From Rhodopirellula sp. (lineage in GTDB: Bacteria > Planctomycetota > Planctomycetia > Planctomycetales > Planctomycetaceae), in NCBI GenBank assembly GCA_013203845.1, contig JABMPE010000403.1, forward strand, positions 1 through 44,582: 44,582 nt of DNA. Reading direction: 5' to 3'. The notes beneath the pieces are model-generated. The model was given only the letters and a program-made list of their open reading frames with translations, searched no databases and was not told where the DNA came from. The translations under genes and the position numbers were made by a program. Below, piece by piece: positions 18,455 through 27,045 of this stretch. Positions within the stretch are counted from its first letter, which is position 1. Each line of letters begins with the position of its first letter.

Positions 18455-19711
18455 TTACGACCTCACAAACACTCGCCCGGTGGCGAGGCAGTCCGCCAGC
18501 TCTCGATAAACCATCAACAATTCCTCGTGAGACGGTTCGTCCGGCAGTGCGTCCGTTAAACGGCGAGCGAGTGGGCCTGAGTCCAGAATGATCTGCAACG
18601 GATCGATGCCGGTCGAGTCATTCGTGACAGAAACTTCGCTTCGACAAATCAAATCCTGCCAGAGATCGATTGCCCGAACCGCAGACGATCCTTTCCAGCC
18701 AAGCAGTTTCAGATAATCCGGGTTACTGATCACCGCTTCGTCAGCATCCCGCAGCGTTGCCAGAAAAACTTCATGCAGCGGCTCGACCGGCAGGCTTTGT
18801 TGTTCCGCCAGTGCTGACCAGCGTTCACTCACCAGCGACTTCAGAACTGCAACGGTCGCCTGAGCCACAGCCAGATCGACGGCAGGACATTCCTGAATAT
18901 CGATCACGCGAATTTCGATGGAACCACGACTGAACCTCGCAATGGCTCCGCGAGCGTTGAGAAACTCGTCACGCAGAACTCCCGCCGGATCGTAAGGAGC
19001 AATCTCGGCAAACATTGGCTCAAAGATCTGCTGCTGATACTCGCCACGTGTAAAAACAGGTTCCGGAATCACACAACCAACGACCGACTTCAGCCGCCGA
19101 GCGTTCGTGCGGTAAACTTCCAGGCGATTATCCAGCAGCCCGGTCCGCTTTGCATCCATGATGGGTGAACTCGCAGCGATCGCCGGCAGCAGTGGTAAGA
19201 CCAGTCGGATGGCCGCATGCAGTCGTCCGAATTCATCATCGGGTTTACGATCACCACAGAACGGCAGGTTGAGGTGCATGCTTTGCAGGTTCGCCCAGCC
19301 GTGACCACGACAATCAAAGATGCGGTTAAACGCCGCATAGATTTCGTGGGAATCGTGCGGCCAGAGATGCATTTCGTTGAACGGGTCCATCCAGGGATGC
19401 ATCGCTGTTGGTAAGAGTCTCCCTCCGAATGATTTCAGTTCTCCGTTGATTGTTTGAACGTGTTTCTGAAAACGCTCGACAAGTCCGTCGAGTGACTTTG
19501 CTGGTCTCGCAGTTTTCAGTTCGACTACGTGCGAAACCAGTTCGTTCGACCAGTCGATGTCGTCGTGTTCAATGTCGGAAACGATTTCGCCAGCGACCTG
19601 CTGGAAAAGTCGATCCGTCATCGGACTGACGTTCAGTCGCTGGTCGTCGACGATCATGTATTCAAGTTCGACACCGACCGCATCGAACAAGTGAAGTGGT
19701 GAAGCAGTCAT
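18455..19711 (-). CDS. GCS2-type glutamate-cysteine ligase family protein
   Basis: A 418-aa protein related to carboxylate-amine ligases of the YbdK/GCS2 class. The N-terminus has the substrate/ATP-binding start FDAVGVELEYMIVDD, then ELVSHVVELKTARP, TAMHPWMDP, NLQSMHLNLPF, AIAASSPIMDAKRTGLLDNR, and a C-terminal SIEIRVIDIQECPAVDLAVA. The fold is that of glutamine synthetase-like ligases, joining an amine to the gamma-carboxyl of glutamate or a similar acid at the cost of ATP. The native substrate cannot be read from sequence. I use the ATG at 19711 rather than the track's TTG at 19747, since the family match begins right after it, though no strong Shine-Dalgarno is visible. Its TAA abuts the ATG of the amidohydrolase gene, so the two are certainly coupled. 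Confidence 0.87.
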   Translation of the reverse strand: MTASPLHLFDAVGVELEYMIVDDQRLNVSPMTDRLFQQVAGEIVSDIEHDDIDWSNELVSHVVELKTARPAKSLDGLVERFQKHVQTINGELKSFGGRLLPTAMHPWMDPFNEMHLWPHDSHEIYAAFNRIFDCRGHGWANLQSMHLNLPFCGDRKPDDEFGRLHAAIRLVLPLLPAIAASSPIMDAKRTGLLDNRLEVYRTNARRLKSVVGCVIPEPVFTRGEYQQQIFEPMFAEIAPYDPAGVLRDEFLNARGAIARFSRGSIEIRVIDIQECPAVDLAVAQATVAVLKSLVSERWSALAEQQSLPVEPLHEVFLATLRDADEAVISNPDYLKLLGWKGSSAVRAIDLWQDLICRSEVSVTNDSTGIDPLQIILDSGPLARRLTDALPDEPSHEELLMVYRELADCLATGRVFVRS

Positions 19712-19822
19712 GAGGGAGACTTCTGCATGTCCAACAAAAAGCGGCAACGTGTAATCACCAGGCGCGAAGACGTGAAGACAACGTCAGCACAACTCCGCCC
19801 GAAAAACGTCATTCGTCCCGGC

Positions 19823-19848
19823 GGCGGACATTATCTGGAAAGTCCGCC
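19823..19848. terminator. Stem-loop spanning the stop of the broken ATP-grasp gene
   Basis: GGCGGAC (19823-19829) and GTCCGCC (19842-19848) form a perfect 7-bp stem with a 12-nt loop containing the stop codon of the minus-strand ATP-grasp frame. There is no T-tract. It could attenuate transcription before the GCS2-type ligase gene. Confidence 0.4.
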
Positions 19849-21308
19849 AGCCTGTCGGCGTTCTTCCATACGTTTAAGAAAGACTTCCATCACGCGGCGA
19901 TAAAGTTCGTCTCGCAGTACCATATCTTCGACGCCCGCGTCGATGTTGGGATTGTCATTGATTTCGATGACGTAGAACTTGCCGTCCGATTCTTTGATAT
20001 CGACTCCGTACAACCCGTTACCGATCAGGTTGGAGGCTTTGACAGCCAGCTTGACGGCCTGTCGCGGAGCGGTTTCTACGGGCATCGTTTCGTGCTTGCC
20101 ATAACGACCTCGACCGTGCCGGTCCTGCTTGATGATCTGCCAGTGTCCGGGAGCCATGTAGTACCGACAGGCGAACAATGCGCGTCCGTCGAGGACTCCA
20201 ATGCGCCAGTCGAACGACGTGGGCAGAAACTTCTGAGCGATCAACAGGTCGGACTTCCCGAAGAATTCGTCAAGTCGCTCATCCAGTTCTTCTTCGGACT
20301 TTACTTTGACAACGCCGTTGGAGAACGAGCTGTCCGGCTTCTTCAGGACGCACGGCAGCCGAGTTGCTCAATCAACTGCTGATGGTTGTTGCGGTGAACG
20401 ACGATTGTTTCCGGGACGGGAATTTTGTGCCGGGTCAGCAATTCTGCCAGGAACACCTTATTTGTACATCGCGAAATAGAATCCGGATCATCAATCACCA
20501 CCAGGCCTTCCGTCGCCGCCTTTCTGGCAAAACGGTAAGTGTGCTCGTTGACAGAAGTCGTTTCCCGGATAAACAACCCGTCAAATTCCAGCAGCCGGCC
20601 GTAGTCGTCTTTGGTAATCAGTTCGGCTCGAATTTCAAGGTCACGCGCTGCCTTGATGAACTTCTTGAGTGCGGCTTCGTCCGACGGAGAGTTCTCTTTT
20701 TCCTCGGGATTGTGCAGGATCGCCAGGTCGAAACGCATCCGCGTTTTTTTCTTCGGACTGGTGGCCCGTCCTGCGAAATATCGTTGGGCGGCCTCGGCAA
20801 AGAACTGGCGATGCGACTCCGGCACGCCGGAAACCGCAATTGTCTTCATACTGCGAATCTGCCAGCCATTCTCTGTTTTTGCGAAACGGAATCGCAGCAG
20901 CGGCGCCTGGAACAGGTTGAACAGCTGCAGAGACAGTCGGTCGTACCGCTTCGCCGAGTTGCGACCGAAATAGACGCTGAGTGTGAACTCGTCCGACTGC
21001 AACGGCGCAAGGCTGGACTGAATCAGCTCATCCAGTTCGTCAGTCAGCAACCGGAACAGTGACGGCGAGCGGATGTCCTGCATCGTCGTCACGCTGGGCA
21101 GAGGCTTGTGGCCTCGCGCTTAGGCCAGCAGCGACACGTAATAGCCCGTGCTCTGATAACTGTAGCGGCGGCAGAGGTTGAAAATCTTCACGCCGCGCTG
21201 CTGACTGATTTTCGGGTCGGTCAGGTAAGTCCAGGCGTCCATCACGTCCACTCCGGGAACGTCAAACGGCCAGTCTTCAGGGGAGCTGGTCACAATCAGA
21301 ATTGACAT
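19831..21308 (-). pseudogene. RLAN-RimK-type ATP-grasp ligase, broken by a nonsense codon and a frameshift
   Basis: The track splits this gene into three ORFs (21120-21308, 20343-21092, 19831-20244). Joined, they make about 492 residues of a RimK-like ligase with an N-terminal RLAN domain. The start is supported by AAGGA six bases before ATG 21308. Lesion one: codon 63 is TAA, and reading through continues in frame as EARGHKPLPSVTTMQ if it was GAA. Lesion two: near 20357 a base is missing; restoring one C turns LGCRAS-stop into LGLPCVLKKPDSSFSNGV, the expected ATP-grasp lysine region, joining the third ORF with SFDWRIGVLDG, GLYGVDIKESDGKFYVIEINDNPNID (metal-binding Glu and Asn). The rest is well conserved, so inactivation is recent or the lesions are sequence errors. 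It sits between the C39-like peptidase and GCS2-type ligase genes. Confidence 0.8.
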
Positions 21309-21385
21309 GGTTTTCCTTCAGGGGCCTTCAACGTGGTCATCGTCATGCACTCCTCGACGTGGTAACAGACAGCAGCAAGCACAAC

Positions 21386-22099
21386 TCATGCCGAACGATC
21401 GGGCCGTTCAATGATCAGCATATTGGCATCATAGGTAACCACTCCCAGCAGGATCGCGCACATCACACGCTCCAGCGGAACCTCGTAATGGTGACCTTCG
21501 GCATGAGGATTGGCTTCGTACGGATCCGCGACCAGCACCAGGCGAGTGACCGGGTCGTAGCCGCAGAGCACGACGAAGTGGCCAACCGGCAGGCCGCGAA
21601 TGTTATCCGGTTGAGACTCGGGATAAGTCTCGCGCGGGTCACGATACAACCAGGTCAGGCTCAGCCCAGTCAGCACTGGAATTCCGCGACGCAGATAACG
21701 ACGCAGCAAAGCGGGCGACATGTCTTCCAGCCGGATTCTGCCGCCTTTCTGCAGGAAATTGATGTAAGCCTGCGAAGCTGTCTGCAGTTTCGCATCCTTT
21801 TTGAACTCCATCTGAGCCCGCAGCAACTCGACGAGCGGCTGGTCAATCGGATCAAACCAGGTCGGGTCGAACACGTACAGGTTGCAGGTGTAAAGAGTCG
21901 CCTTGTAGCCGCGTTTCAGCGCGTGCTGACCGAGCAAAGCCGCCAGTGTTCCACCAGTTTCAACGGTCTCGACTTCGTCGATGACCTGCTCAAGCGGCAG
22001 GTCATCTCCGTAATAGCCGTAGACGGCGTGGAGCGAAGTCGGGCCGCAGGTCGAATCGGTTGGTTGCGGCAGAATGGGAAATGTCAGTCGGTTTGCCAC
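21386..22099 (-). CDS. C39-like papain-fold peptidase domain protein
   Basis: The 237-aa product starts VANRLTFPILPQPTDSTCGP. The GTG start at 22099 has AGGA about seven bases upstream; the long N-terminal extension in the track ORF (to 22486) is Arg/Ser-rich noise and overlaps the DUF486 gene. The catalytic Cys is C18 in STCGPTSLHAVYGYYG, the His is in LPVGHFVVLCGYD and the Asp in LVLVADPYEAN, as in C39 and related papain-like peptidases. No signal peptide or ABC domain is present, so it is a stand-alone cytoplasmic enzyme rather than a bacteriocin exporter. Next to ATP-grasp and GCS2-type ligases it would be a deconjugating or processing peptidase; the substrate is unknown. It lies 77 bp upstream of the broken ATP-grasp gene. 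Confidence 0.8.
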   Translation of the reverse strand: MANRLTFPILPQPTDSTCGPTSLHAVYGYYGDDLPLEQVIDEVETVETGGTLAALLGQHALKRGYKATLYTCNLYVFDPTWFDPIDQPLVELLRAQMEFKKDAKLQTASQAYINFLQKGGRIRLEDMSPALLRRYLRRGIPVLTGLSLTWLYRDPRETYPESQPDNIRGLPVGHFVVLCGYDPVTRLVLVADPYEANPHAEGHHYEVPLERVMCAILLGVVTYDANMLIIERPDRSA

Positions 22100-22230
22100 G
22101 GTGGTCCTGCTGGACGAATTCAGCCGCGAGCGTCTTCGTTGGTGGCTGGAGCAACTCCAGCACGCGAGGCAACCGCAGCCGGGCGTAGTTCTATCACGGT
22201 CCCGTTCGTCACGTAAGAGTTCCCGGTTAA

Positions 22231-22584
22231 CTATGAATTCCAGTGCTGACGAAAAACGAAAAAGACAGCTCCCAGCAGGCACAGGCCTGCCCACAGATAG
22301 TCCCACGTCAGCTTCTCTTTCAGATACCAGACGGCGAACGGAACAAAGACCGTCAGCGCGATCACTTCCTGCAGAATCTTGAGCTGCCCGACGCTCATCA
22401 CCTGATGTCCGATGCGGTTTGCTGGAACCTGCAGCAGGTATTCGAACAGAGCAATCCCCCAGCTCACCAGCGCCGCGATGATCCACGGCCTGTCCTTCAA
22501 ATCCTTCAGATGCGCGTACCAGGCGAAGGTCATGAAGACATTGCTGCAGGACAGCAACAGGATTGTTTTTACGTGTGGAGGCAT
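22231..22584 (-). CDS. DUF486 family small membrane protein (DMT-like)
   Basis: A 117-aa protein with four predicted hydrophobic segments: TILLLSCSNVFMTFAWYAHL, PWIIAALVSWGIALFEYLLQ, VIALTVFVPFAVWYL and LWAGLCLLGAVFFVF. The sequence pattern ALFEYLLQVPANRIGHQ ... LKILQEVIALTVF is characteristic of DUF486, a half-size member of the drug/metabolite transporter superfamily thought to work as a dimer. The substrate is unknown. It lies 46 bp after the cotransporter gene and 131 bp before the peptidase gene, in the same direction. It may belong to either unit. Confidence 0.9.
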   Translation of the reverse strand: MPPHVKTILLLSCSNVFMTFAWYAHLKDLKDRPWIIAALVSWGIALFEYLLQVPANRIGHQVMSVGQLKILQEVIALTVFVPFAVWYLKEKLTWDYLWAGLCLLGAVFFVFRQHWNS

Positions 22585-22630
22585 GGATGAGTTTTACGTA
22601 TGCGGAATGAAAATGGGGTGCGTTGCAAGA

Positions 22631-24928
22631 TCAGGAATTCAGTTCCATGCCGCCGGCGCTGTCGACCAGAATGACTCGCGGGAGATTACCGGCGATACTT
22701 TCGATCGACTCGAAGAACTCACGCTCACAACCTTCGTCCGGCGCTTCGAAACCAATGATCACGATGGCTGAGAATCGCGACCGGGTCTGAATGGTGGTGG
22801 CCACATCGGTGCCTTCCGCGACGACAATCGTGCTGGCTTCCACCGCGATACGTGACTCTTCGGAAAGTTTGACGAGGTGCTTTTCGACTTCTTCCGCCGC
22901 CGTTTCATTGTCGACGGCGCGCAGCAGCCGGATGGTGCGGTGTCGCCATTCCGGATTCAACGTCAGCAGATAAGCCAGGAGCAGCATCAATTGGCCGTTC
23001 TTATGCCCTCGCCACCAGACATCGATCGTTCCCGACGGGCTTTTCCACGGATCATCGTGAACGGGTTCAGAGTCATCAAAGTCGTCAGTTCCGACGAGAT
23101 TCTTCAGACGCAGGGCGACGATGCTGCGGTCGAGCTGGGAAATCAAACGCAGGTTTGCGCCGAAGATTTCTGACTTGGTCGAGTCATTCGGCCAGCCCAG
23201 CAGCACGGTGTTCGGGCGCAGACCTCCAATGCCGTGGCATTGAACGAGCGACTCGATGCCGTCCGACACGAACGGCGCGACAACCACCGCCGGAAAGGCT
23301 TCGAGTTTCTGTTTCTCGATGAACGATCGCAGCATTCGTTCCGCACTGGTTCGCTGAGCCAGTCGATCTTCAACTTCTCCGCTGATGATCTGTGAAAGTG
23401 TCAGGATCCCGTGCCCGGCCGAGAGCCAGTGCCCGTAAACGGCCAGGTGCGGTCGCGTCCAAGCGCCACCACTCAGGGCCAGAATGATTGGTCGCCAGTT
23501 TTTCGGGTGGTACATCTCGGCTTCGAGCTTCAACAGGTTGCGTCGCGTTCGTTCGAACTTGAGACCACTCTGCATGTTGCCCCAGCGGACTTCGATTTCG
23601 TGGAGACTCACGTACCAGCACAGTCCCGCCATCAGTACCAGCGAGACGATCGCCCAGACCCAGTCGATCAGAAACATGACGGACAGACACGCGATCGCTC
23701 CCAGCAGCGACGTCGACCAGTGGCTGAAACGGAAACGCGGGCGATAACTGGGGTTCTTTGTGATCGCCTCGTAAAACGTCGCCAGATTCAGCGTTCCATA
23801 AGTGATCATGAAGAACATCGTGATGACCGGCGCGATGGCGTTCAGATCGCCAAGCAGAATGCACGTCTGAGCGATCACAAACGTCACGACGGTGGCTCGC
23901 CGTGGTTCGACCGATTTCCCGGAACCGCTGCCGAAAAACTTCAAAAACGGAAAAACGTCGTCCCGAGCGAGCGCCTGTAGAATCCTTGGAGATCCCATCA
24001 TGCTGCCCAGCGCTGAAGACAGCGTCGCGGCGAAGACTCCCGCCGTAATCAGGCTGCCGGACCAGGCAATTTCCTTAATGATCAGGTTATTGCCGATCAG
24101 TTCGTCGCTGCTGCGTGAACCGCCCAGCAGAACCGCTTGAAGCAGGTAAACGCCCGCCGTCACTGCAACTGCCGCCAGCGTGCCTTTGGGAATGGAACGA
24201 CCGGGATCTCTGAGGTCTCCAGACATGTTCGCTCCGGCCATGATGCCGGTCACAGCTGGGAAGAACAGAGCAAACATTGTGAAGAAGTTCTGCCCGGCGA
24301 GATAGCTCGGCTGCAGGTTGGTACGCAGTAACGCCGGATCAAAGTCGCCTGCCGCTCCAATGAAAAACGACACCAGTGACGCGCCCAGAATCGCCAGAAT
24401 GAAATACTGAACTTTGATGGTCCATCCGGCGCCAATAAACACGCAGACGAACACGACCACGTTCGTGACCGTTGCGATCAGCACCGGTGAACCGAATGCC
24501 GACCCGTAAGTATCAACAAGCGCTTCGGAAAAACCGATCACGTACATCGCAACCGAAATGGCCTGCGCCAGGAAAAAGACGACGCCGATCGCTCCGCCAA
24601 ATTCGACACCCAGACTGCGGCTGATCAGAAAATACGCTCCGCCGCCTTTGACTTCGGTATTCGTCGCGATGGCTGACAGAGACAACGCCGTCAGCGTCGT
24701 GATGACCTTGGATACAGCCACGATCACCAGCGCGTAGATGACGCCGGCCTGTCCGACGACCTGCCCGTACCTCAGAAACATGATCACGCCGAGAATCGTC
24801 AGTGTGCAGGGGGTAAAGACTCCCCCGAACGTCCCGAATCCCTGCGGCTTTCTGTTTTCCGTTTTCGCTGTGCTCAATCGCTTCTCGGCACTCAATCTGA
24901 CCCGTTCCCTGAATCCGAACTGCTCCAC
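22631..24928 (-). CDS. SLC12-type cation-chloride cotransporter-like permease
   Basis: A 765-aa protein. The N-terminal two thirds are an APC-superfamily transporter of about 12 membrane segments, starting KPQGFGTFGGVFTPCTLTILGVIMFLRYGQVVGQAG, a hallmark of SLC12 proteins. Further on come NTEVKGGGAYFLISRSLG, FPAVTGIMAGANMSGDL and GSMMGSPRILQALARDDVFPFL. The last third is a soluble SLC12-like domain with LVGTDDFDD, GTIDVWWRGHKNGQLMLLLAYLL and a universal-stress-like end. The likely role is coupled Na/K/Cl or amino-acid transport across the inner membrane; the ions cannot be told from sequence. The GTG start at 24928 is the track start and has no clear Shine-Dalgarno; the Met before the first membrane helix is absent, so the start is approximate. 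Confidence 0.88.
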   Translation of the reverse strand: MEQFGFRERVRLSAEKRLSTAKTENRKPQGFGTFGGVFTPCTLTILGVIMFLRYGQVVGQAGVIYALVIVAVSKVITTLTALSLSAIATNTEVKGGGAYFLISRSLGVEFGGAIGVVFFLAQAISVAMYVIGFSEALVDTYGSAFGSPVLIATVTNVVVFVCVFIGAGWTIKVQYFILAILGASLVSFFIGAAGDFDPALLRTNLQPSYLAGQNFFTMFALFFPAVTGIMAGANMSGDLRDPGRSIPKGTLAAVAVTAGVYLLQAVLLGGSRSSDELIGNNLIIKEIAWSGSLITAGVFAATLSSALGSMMGSPRILQALARDDVFPFLKFFGSGSGKSVEPRRATVVTFVIAQTCILLGDLNAIAPVITMFFMITYGTLNLATFYEAITKNPSYRPRFRFSHWSTSLLGAIACLSVMFLIDWVWAIVSLVLMAGLCWYVSLHEIEVRWGNMQSGLKFERTRRNLLKLEAEMYHPKNWRPIILALSGGAWTRPHLAVYGHWLSAGHGILTLSQIISGEVEDRLAQRTSAERMLRSFIEKQKLEAFPAVVVAPFVSDGIESLVQCHGIGGLRPNTVLLGWPNDSTKSEIFGANLRLISQLDRSIVALRLKNLVGTDDFDDSEPVHDDPWKSPSGTIDVWWRGHKNGQLMLLLAYLLTLNPEWRHRTIRLLRAVDNETAAEEVEKHLVKLSEESRIAVEASTIVVAEGTDVATTIQTRSRFSAIVIIGFEAPDEGCEREFFESIESIAGNLPRVILVDSAGGMELNS

Positions 24929-25679
24929 GCAGTGCAGAACACGCAGCGCCGGAAGTTAGGTGATCATGCCTGACCAGGATAGTGGTGAGCCCATCCGATA
25001 CTGTTTTTCAGATCGCAGCCGTGCCTGGTGGAATATCGAGGTCGACGACATAAATCGAGCAGGCATCGAATTCCAGTCGATTCGCCCTGGTCCCAGACAA
25101 CTCCTCTAACGCAGTCCGGTTACCTGTTCGAAACAATCAGCGAAATGCTGGTTGCCACTGGTTCGTTCTCATTAAGAGGCGTGGCGGAAGCCAGCGTCAG
25201 AATTACCGCCAACGCCAGAATCAGCCAGATCAGTACGTGAGCCAGTAGTTCCTTGCGTGATGCGTGACGAGCAGGCTGGCGACACATACGCCCTGCCCTG
25301 CATCCCAAAGAAGCGGGTGATAATCGAGGACGCGGAATTGTGTGAGCCATGGATTGAGCCACCTGTTACTTGATCGGACGACCAGCCGAAACATCACTCC
25401 CTGACATGCCAGGCAATTTGAATGCTGCCTGTCGGGATGCTCGTTCGCCCTGTAAAGAATGCATCAAAGCATGTTGTGTGCCGAATCAATTTTCGGTTGC
25501 CACCGATTTTCTGGCTAATTCTGTCACGGACAACGTTCGCCGGTTTCGTCTCGGAAGCCAGCGGCGTCAAAAAACGGTCTCCCGTTACGGCCCGCATCCA
25601 GCATGAGCAGCCACCAGCCATACTGAGCAATTCGTGATCAGCTGGCGATGTTCAATCGGTCGGGAAGTCGGCGCCAGGA
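24929..25679. other. Mostly non-coding stretch with one possible small membrane gene
   Basis: About 750 bp between the MFS transporter stop and the cotransporter start, both on the minus strand. Apart from the small ORF at 25120-25350, I see no credible gene; the plus ORFs at 25028, 25370 and 25422 and the minus ORF at 25394 have no recognisable pattern. No repeat or clear promoter was found. Confidence 0.4.
25120..25350 (-). CDS. Possible small single-pass membrane protein, 76 aa
   Basis: I do not recognise it. From ATG 25350 the product has a basic N-terminus (RPRLSPASLGCRAGRMCRQPARHASRKELL), one clear hydrophobic helix HVLIWLILALAVILTLASA and a short polar tail, consistent with a small membrane protein with the N-terminus inside. 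AGGTGG about eight bases upstream is a fair ribosome-binding site; the track's GTG at 25362 is less well supported. Codon use is less GC-biased at third positions than in neighbours, so it may be a spurious ORF. Confidence 0.35.
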   Translation of the reverse strand: MAHTIPRPRLSPASLGCRAGRMCRQPARHASRKELLAHVLIWLILALAVILTLASATPLNENEPVATSISLIVSNR

Positions 25680-26900
25680 TCAGTCCCTGGCCCGCACGTT
25701 GAAAAATGGAAGAATACCGATCGACAGCAGCGAAACGACACACAGAACCAGCAACGCCACTGGATAGCCGTAGTCAGGAATGATCCGACCAGACAACCAG
25801 GTCGACCACGATTCACAACCATTTGTCAGGCCCATGAATGCGCTGAACTGAGTTGCCGCAACCGCCGGATGAGTGATGTCCATGAACAGAGCGTACGACG
25901 ACGACGTGAACAGGCCGATGCCGAAGGCGGCAAACGCCAGGCAGACCAGCAACGCTCGACCACGCTCCACCTCGAAAGTCATGTCGCAGATGGCCAGTGC
26001 TGCGACGGACAAACAGGTCAGAACCAGCGACATCGCGACGAATCGTCGCCGGCCAAAGCGATCAGACAGAAAGCCTCCGGCCAGTGCTCCAGCCACCATC
26101 AGGCCGATCATCGGCAGCGCAGCGAATGCACCAACTTCCGACTCCGTGAAGCCTCGATCAATCAGAAACGGACCGTAAATGGCTTCCAGGGCTTTGAATG
26201 CCGCTCCGCCGATCAAGGCAAAAGATAGGCCGACCCACGTATTCCGCTCGCGAATCGCCTGGCAGACTGATCGACCAACAGCCTTCAGCCGACTGTCTGA
26301 TCGCTCTGCTTCGCTGTCGGCCAAGTGGCATTTCAGGTCGGTCGCCATGAACAGGACCAGCAGCATCGAAGACATCGTGACACCAACCAGCAATCCGACG
26401 ACGCCGACGTTGCCGACATAGGGCGCAACCACCAGGGCTCCGCCACCGAGCATTGCACGTCCCAGCAGCATGCCCGTTTGCATCCAGCCGTTGATTTCGC
26501 CACGTTCCATTGGAGCCGTGACCGAAATGCAAAGCGCATCAATTGCGACGTCCTGCGTCGCTGCCGCGAACGCATGCACGATCAGAAACGTCGCCAGCAG
26601 CCTGAAGTCCGACACCGGGTCAAAGACCAGAAGCGACAGCAGCGTCAGGCCCATCAGCGTCTGCGCGGAGGCGATCCAGCTCCTTAACGACCAGCGAGGA
26701 CTCTGCAGCAGATCGATCAGCGGAGCCCAGGCAAACTTGAAGGTCCAGGGCAGAACCAGCACCGCCGTCAGCCAGGTAATCTGTTCGATTGGCACACCCG
26801 CTGCTCTGAGGCGAGTCGGCAGCGCCAGCCACAGGAAACCGATCGGAGCGCCTTCGCTCAAATACAAACTGGCGAAAAGAAGTTTGCGGCTGGTATTCAC
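25680..26900 (-). CDS. MFS transporter, AmpG/PAT-like
   Basis: A 406-aa membrane protein with about 12 hydrophobic segments. The opening LLFASLYLSEGAPIGFLWLALPTRLRAAGVP and the following WLTAVLVLPWTFKFAWAPLIDL are typical of the AmpG/PAT branch of the major facilitator superfamily. A second repeat starts near TWVGLSFALIGGAAFKALEAIYGPFLIDRGF, and GGFLSDRFGRRRF is the MFS loop motif. AmpG proteins import muropeptides, but members outside proteobacteria carry other substrates, so the cargo is open. The start is GTG at 26900 with a weak GGAA upstream. It diverges from the GNAT-nitrilase gene across 145 bp. Confidence 0.85.
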   Translation of the reverse strand: MNTSRKLLFASLYLSEGAPIGFLWLALPTRLRAAGVPIEQITWLTAVLVLPWTFKFAWAPLIDLLQSPRWSLRSWIASAQTLMGLTLLSLLVFDPVSDFRLLATFLIVHAFAAATQDVAIDALCISVTAPMERGEINGWMQTGMLLGRAMLGGGALVVAPYVGNVGVVGLLVGVTMSSMLLVLFMATDLKCHLADSEAERSDSRLKAVGRSVCQAIRERNTWVGLSFALIGGAAFKALEAIYGPFLIDRGFTESEVGAFAALPMIGLMVAGALAGGFLSDRFGRRRFVAMSLVLTCLSVAALAICDMTFEVERGRALLVCLAFAAFGIGLFTSSSYALFMDITHPAVAATQFSAFMGLTNGCESWSTWLSGRIIPDYGYPVALLVLCVVSLLSIGILPFFNVRARD

Positions 26901-27045
26901 GCTGAAAGATTCCGAATTGTGAGCACTTCCTGATGCCGATCTACTTTTCTGCGAGTGTCTGACTGCTTATACCACGGCGACGTTGATGTTTTTGTCTCCG
27001 TACGGCAACCGTCTCTTTACAGAATTTTACGATTGAGTCCCCAAC

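Noticed and set aside
19831-21308. Programmed frameshift or stop-codon read-through in the ATP-grasp gene
   Set aside because: The stop is TAA, which is not a Sec or Pyl codon, and no slippery heptamer lies at the frameshift; simple mutations or sequence errors explain both.
22100-22486. N-terminal extension of the C39-like peptidase ORF
   Set aside because: The extension is Arg/Ser-rich, overlaps the DUF486 gene and precedes the GTG with a fitting ribosome site; family similarity begins at residue 1 of the 22099 start.
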